DNA of 16,355 bases from JAJDIA01 sp031555145 (GTDB lineage Bacteria; Bacteroidota; Bacteroidia; Bacteroidales; Tannerellaceae), in NCBI GenBank assembly GCA_031555145.1, contig JAVBUR010000099.1, forward strand, positions 1 to 16,355, read 5' to 3'. The notes under the pieces were generated by a model. That model was not told the origin of the DNA, searched no databases, and was given only the letters and a program-made list of their open reading frames with translations. Each line of letters begins with the position of its first letter. Position 1 is the first letter of the stretch. Positions 14,605-16,355 of the stretch are shown in pieces. Position numbers and translations under genes: made by a program.

Positions 14605-16355
14605 CTCAATGTTAATAATACTGTTTGTCCCTTCACCGCTTTTTGGCCGGACGAGATACTTTGCGAACTGACACGTCCGGCACCCGTCAATGACACCTGC
14701 AAGCCTGCCTGTTCCATCAGGTAGACAGCATCTTTAGCGCCCATGCCATAGACATTAGGCACCAGTCCGTCGCGCACGGTCAGATCCAACAATTGCAGTT
14801 CTCCATTCTCGGCTCGGGGAGTAGCCTGTGCCCAAGGTGAATCCGTATTGCGAGACGTATAGTCCACATCCAATTTTCCCAGTACCTTCTTTAGTGATTT
14901 CTGATCACCCGACATTGCTACCGGCAGGGCGACTGCCATCGAATCACGTTCCATGCGGCGTATATCGATCATGGTGTGAGTAGCATATATTTTTTCGGCA
15001 ATCGTCCGCACCACAGCTCCCGACATCGTTCCTCCGGAAGGATATCCTATACGCGGACGACGGATCACCACAATACAGGTATACTGCGGATCATCTGCCG
15101 GAAAATATCCGCAGAACGACACCTGATGACCGGCGCCATAGGAGCCTCCTTCGTTCAACTGTGCCGTACCGGTCTTACCGGCGATCCTCACGGCATTGGA
15201 GCGTACCGGCGATCCGGTTCCTTTTTCTACAACGCCCAACAACATATCGTGGATGAGATCCAGTGTCCTGCCCGAACAAATGGACGATTTGATCACCTCA
15301 GGAGAGAATTCCTGAATTGTTTCCCCGTTTTTCAGAATGGCTCGTGTAAACATCGGGCGCATCATCTTTCCACCGTTAGCGATTGCATTAAAGAACGTAA
15401 GCGTCTGGATCGGAAGAATCTTTGTTTCATAACCGAATGACATCCAAGGTAAACTAAACGCAGACCATTCACCCGACTTGGCTGTCTTCGGATGTTTGAT
15501 CCAGGATCGCCCGGCACCGGGTATTTCCAGACGTAGGTCTTCCGTCATGCCGATACGGTATAGACCATCCACATACTTGGAAGGGTTATTATCATAGGCC
15601 TTCATGATCAGTTTGGCCACTCCGATATTTGATGAATACCAGATGGCCTGCTCGGCTGTAATCCGCCCATAACCGCCTTTGTTCCGGTTATGGTCGGTCA
15701 TCAACCGGCCATGATAGGGATATTCTCCTTTGCCTGTATCCACCGAATCGCCCGGTTGGCAAAGCCCGTCTTCGAGCGCCACCATCATTGAAGCCACTTT
15801 AAACGTAGATCCCGGTTCACTCTCACTGGCTACGGCATAATTCATGGTTTCGCCATACCGTCCTCCACCTAAGCGGCCCATATTGGTGATGGCTTTGATT
15901 TCTCCGGTCTCCACATCCATCACAATAGCCGTACCCGATTCTGCATCGATACTCCGTAGCATATCAACCAGCGATTTTTCGGTAATATCCTGGATGTTGA
16001 TATTGATCGTCGTTACAATATCCATTCCATGGATGGGTTCTATCTCTGTTACGCCTGTCCACCGGCCTTCGATGCGTCGGACGGAATTCAAACCGGGCTG
16101 GCCACGCAGGAGTGAGTCATATTGCAGTTCCAGTCCGTTCTTACCTTTGGTCACTCCCTCTGTTTCAATTTCACCATAGATATCGCCGATCGTACGAGAG
16201 GCTAATGTCCCGAACGGCTTCTGCCGCCTAACCATTTCACGGGCATAAAAACCGCTCTTGTTCGCCCCCATACGTACAAACGGGAATTGCTTGATGGCTT
16301 TCAGGTCGGTATAAGATATCTGCCCGCCGTAAACCAGGAATTGCCGGCTTTTATC
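14601..16355 (-). CDS. ftsI: Division-type penicillin-binding protein FtsI/PBP3 with PASTA domain (5' end outside window)
   Basis: A class B transpeptidase that cross-links septal peptidoglycan as the partner of FtsW. The frame is open to the right edge, giving 584 residues. The N-terminal cytoplasmic tail and membrane anchor, probably 100 or more residues, lie outside, so the Met at 16271 is not the true start. The visible part begins in the PBP dimerisation domain (YAREMVRRQKPFGTLASRTIG). All three transpeptidase motifs are present: STFK with the acylated serine at bases 15807-15809, SSN at about 15627-15635, and KTG at about 15168-15176. A single PASTA-like domain ends the protein (14604-14792). 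The stop overlaps the murE start as ATGA. Position at the head of the dcw run before murE identifies it as FtsI rather than the elongation PBP2; the PASTA tail also suits the division enzyme of Bacteroidales. Confidence 0.95.
   Translation of the reverse strand, partial: DKSRQFLVYGGQISYTDLKAIKQFPFVRMGANKSGFYAREMVRRQKPFGTLASRTIGDIYGEIETEGVTKGKNGLELQYDSLLRGQPGLNSVRRIEGRWTGVTEIEPIHGMDIVTTININIQDITEKSLVDMLRSIDAESGTAIVMDVETGEIKAITNMGRLGGGRYGETMNYAVASESEPGSTFKVASMMVALEDGLCQPGDSVDTGKGEYPYHGRLMTDHNRNKGGYGRITAEQAIWYSSNIGVAKLIMKAYDNNPSKYVDGLYRIGMTEDLRLEIPGAGRSWIKHPKTAKSGEWSAFSLPWMSFGYETKILPIQTLTFFNAIANGGKMMRPMFTRAILKNGETIQEFSPEVIKSSICSGRTLDLIHDMLLGVVEKGTGSPVRSNAVRIAGKTGTAQLNEGGSYGAGHQVSFCGYFPADDPQYTCIVVIRRPRIGYPSGGTMSGAVVRTIAEKIYATHTMIDIRRMERDSMAVALPVAMSGDQKSLKKVLGKLDVDYTSRNTDSPWAQATPRAENGELQLLDLTVRDGLVPNVYGMGAKDAVYLMEQAGLQVSLTGAGRVSSQSISSGQKAVKGQTVLLTLR

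Noticed and set aside
1..16355. Mobile elements, CRISPR arrays, tRNA or rRNA genes, toxin-antitoxin or defence genes
   Set aside because: No repeats, inverted-repeat ends, RNA-gene signatures or accessory genes seen; coding sequence of core genes fills the window.

Overview
The window is a contiguous, gene-dense chromosomal segment from a member of the Bacteroidota, most likely a Bacteroidales gut anaerobe close to Parabacteroides. I infer this from the RprXY-type two-component pair, the gene order and content of the division/cell-wall (dcw) cluster, a PASTA-tailed division penicillin-binding protein, an enlarged MraY, and starts preceded by A-rich stretches rather than Shine-Dalgarno motifs. 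No database search was possible, so the genus is a guess. Coding density is near total: the longest untranslated stretch is the 40-base gap between the two converging transcription units, and no gene-free stretch exceeds 300 bases.

Left part, plus strand (1-1322): the 3' end of a sensor histidine kinase gene followed two bases later by its OmpR-type response regulator (rprX-rprY). A strong hairpin with A and T tracts on both sides (about 1321-1360) closes this unit and also the unit arriving from the right.

Right part, minus strand (16355 down to 1363): one long apparent operon read right to left: ftsI/PBP (N-terminus beyond the window), murE, mraY, murD, ftsW, murG, murC, ftsQ, ftsA, ftsZ, a yqeY-like gene, and a cstA-family transporter gene. 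Neighbours overlap by 1-4 bases or are separated by 1-36 bases. The Mur enzymes build the lipid-linked peptidoglycan precursor: MurC, MurD and MurE add L-Ala, D-Glu and probably meso-DAP in the cytoplasm, MraY makes lipid I and MurG lipid II. FtsW and the PBP polymerise and cross-link septal wall. FtsQ links the periplasmic complex, FtsA anchors filaments to the membrane and FtsZ forms the ring. murF and ddl are absent from their usual places between murE and mraY and between murC and ftsQ.

I looked for an undescribed system and did not find one: every long stretch is explained by recognised core genes. The points worth a second look are lineage-specific elaborations: the FtsZ C-terminal region, the MraY extracytoplasmic insertion, the FtsW acidic tail and the PBP PASTA domain. 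The yqeY-cstA tail of the division operon and the shared bidirectional terminator are also of interest.
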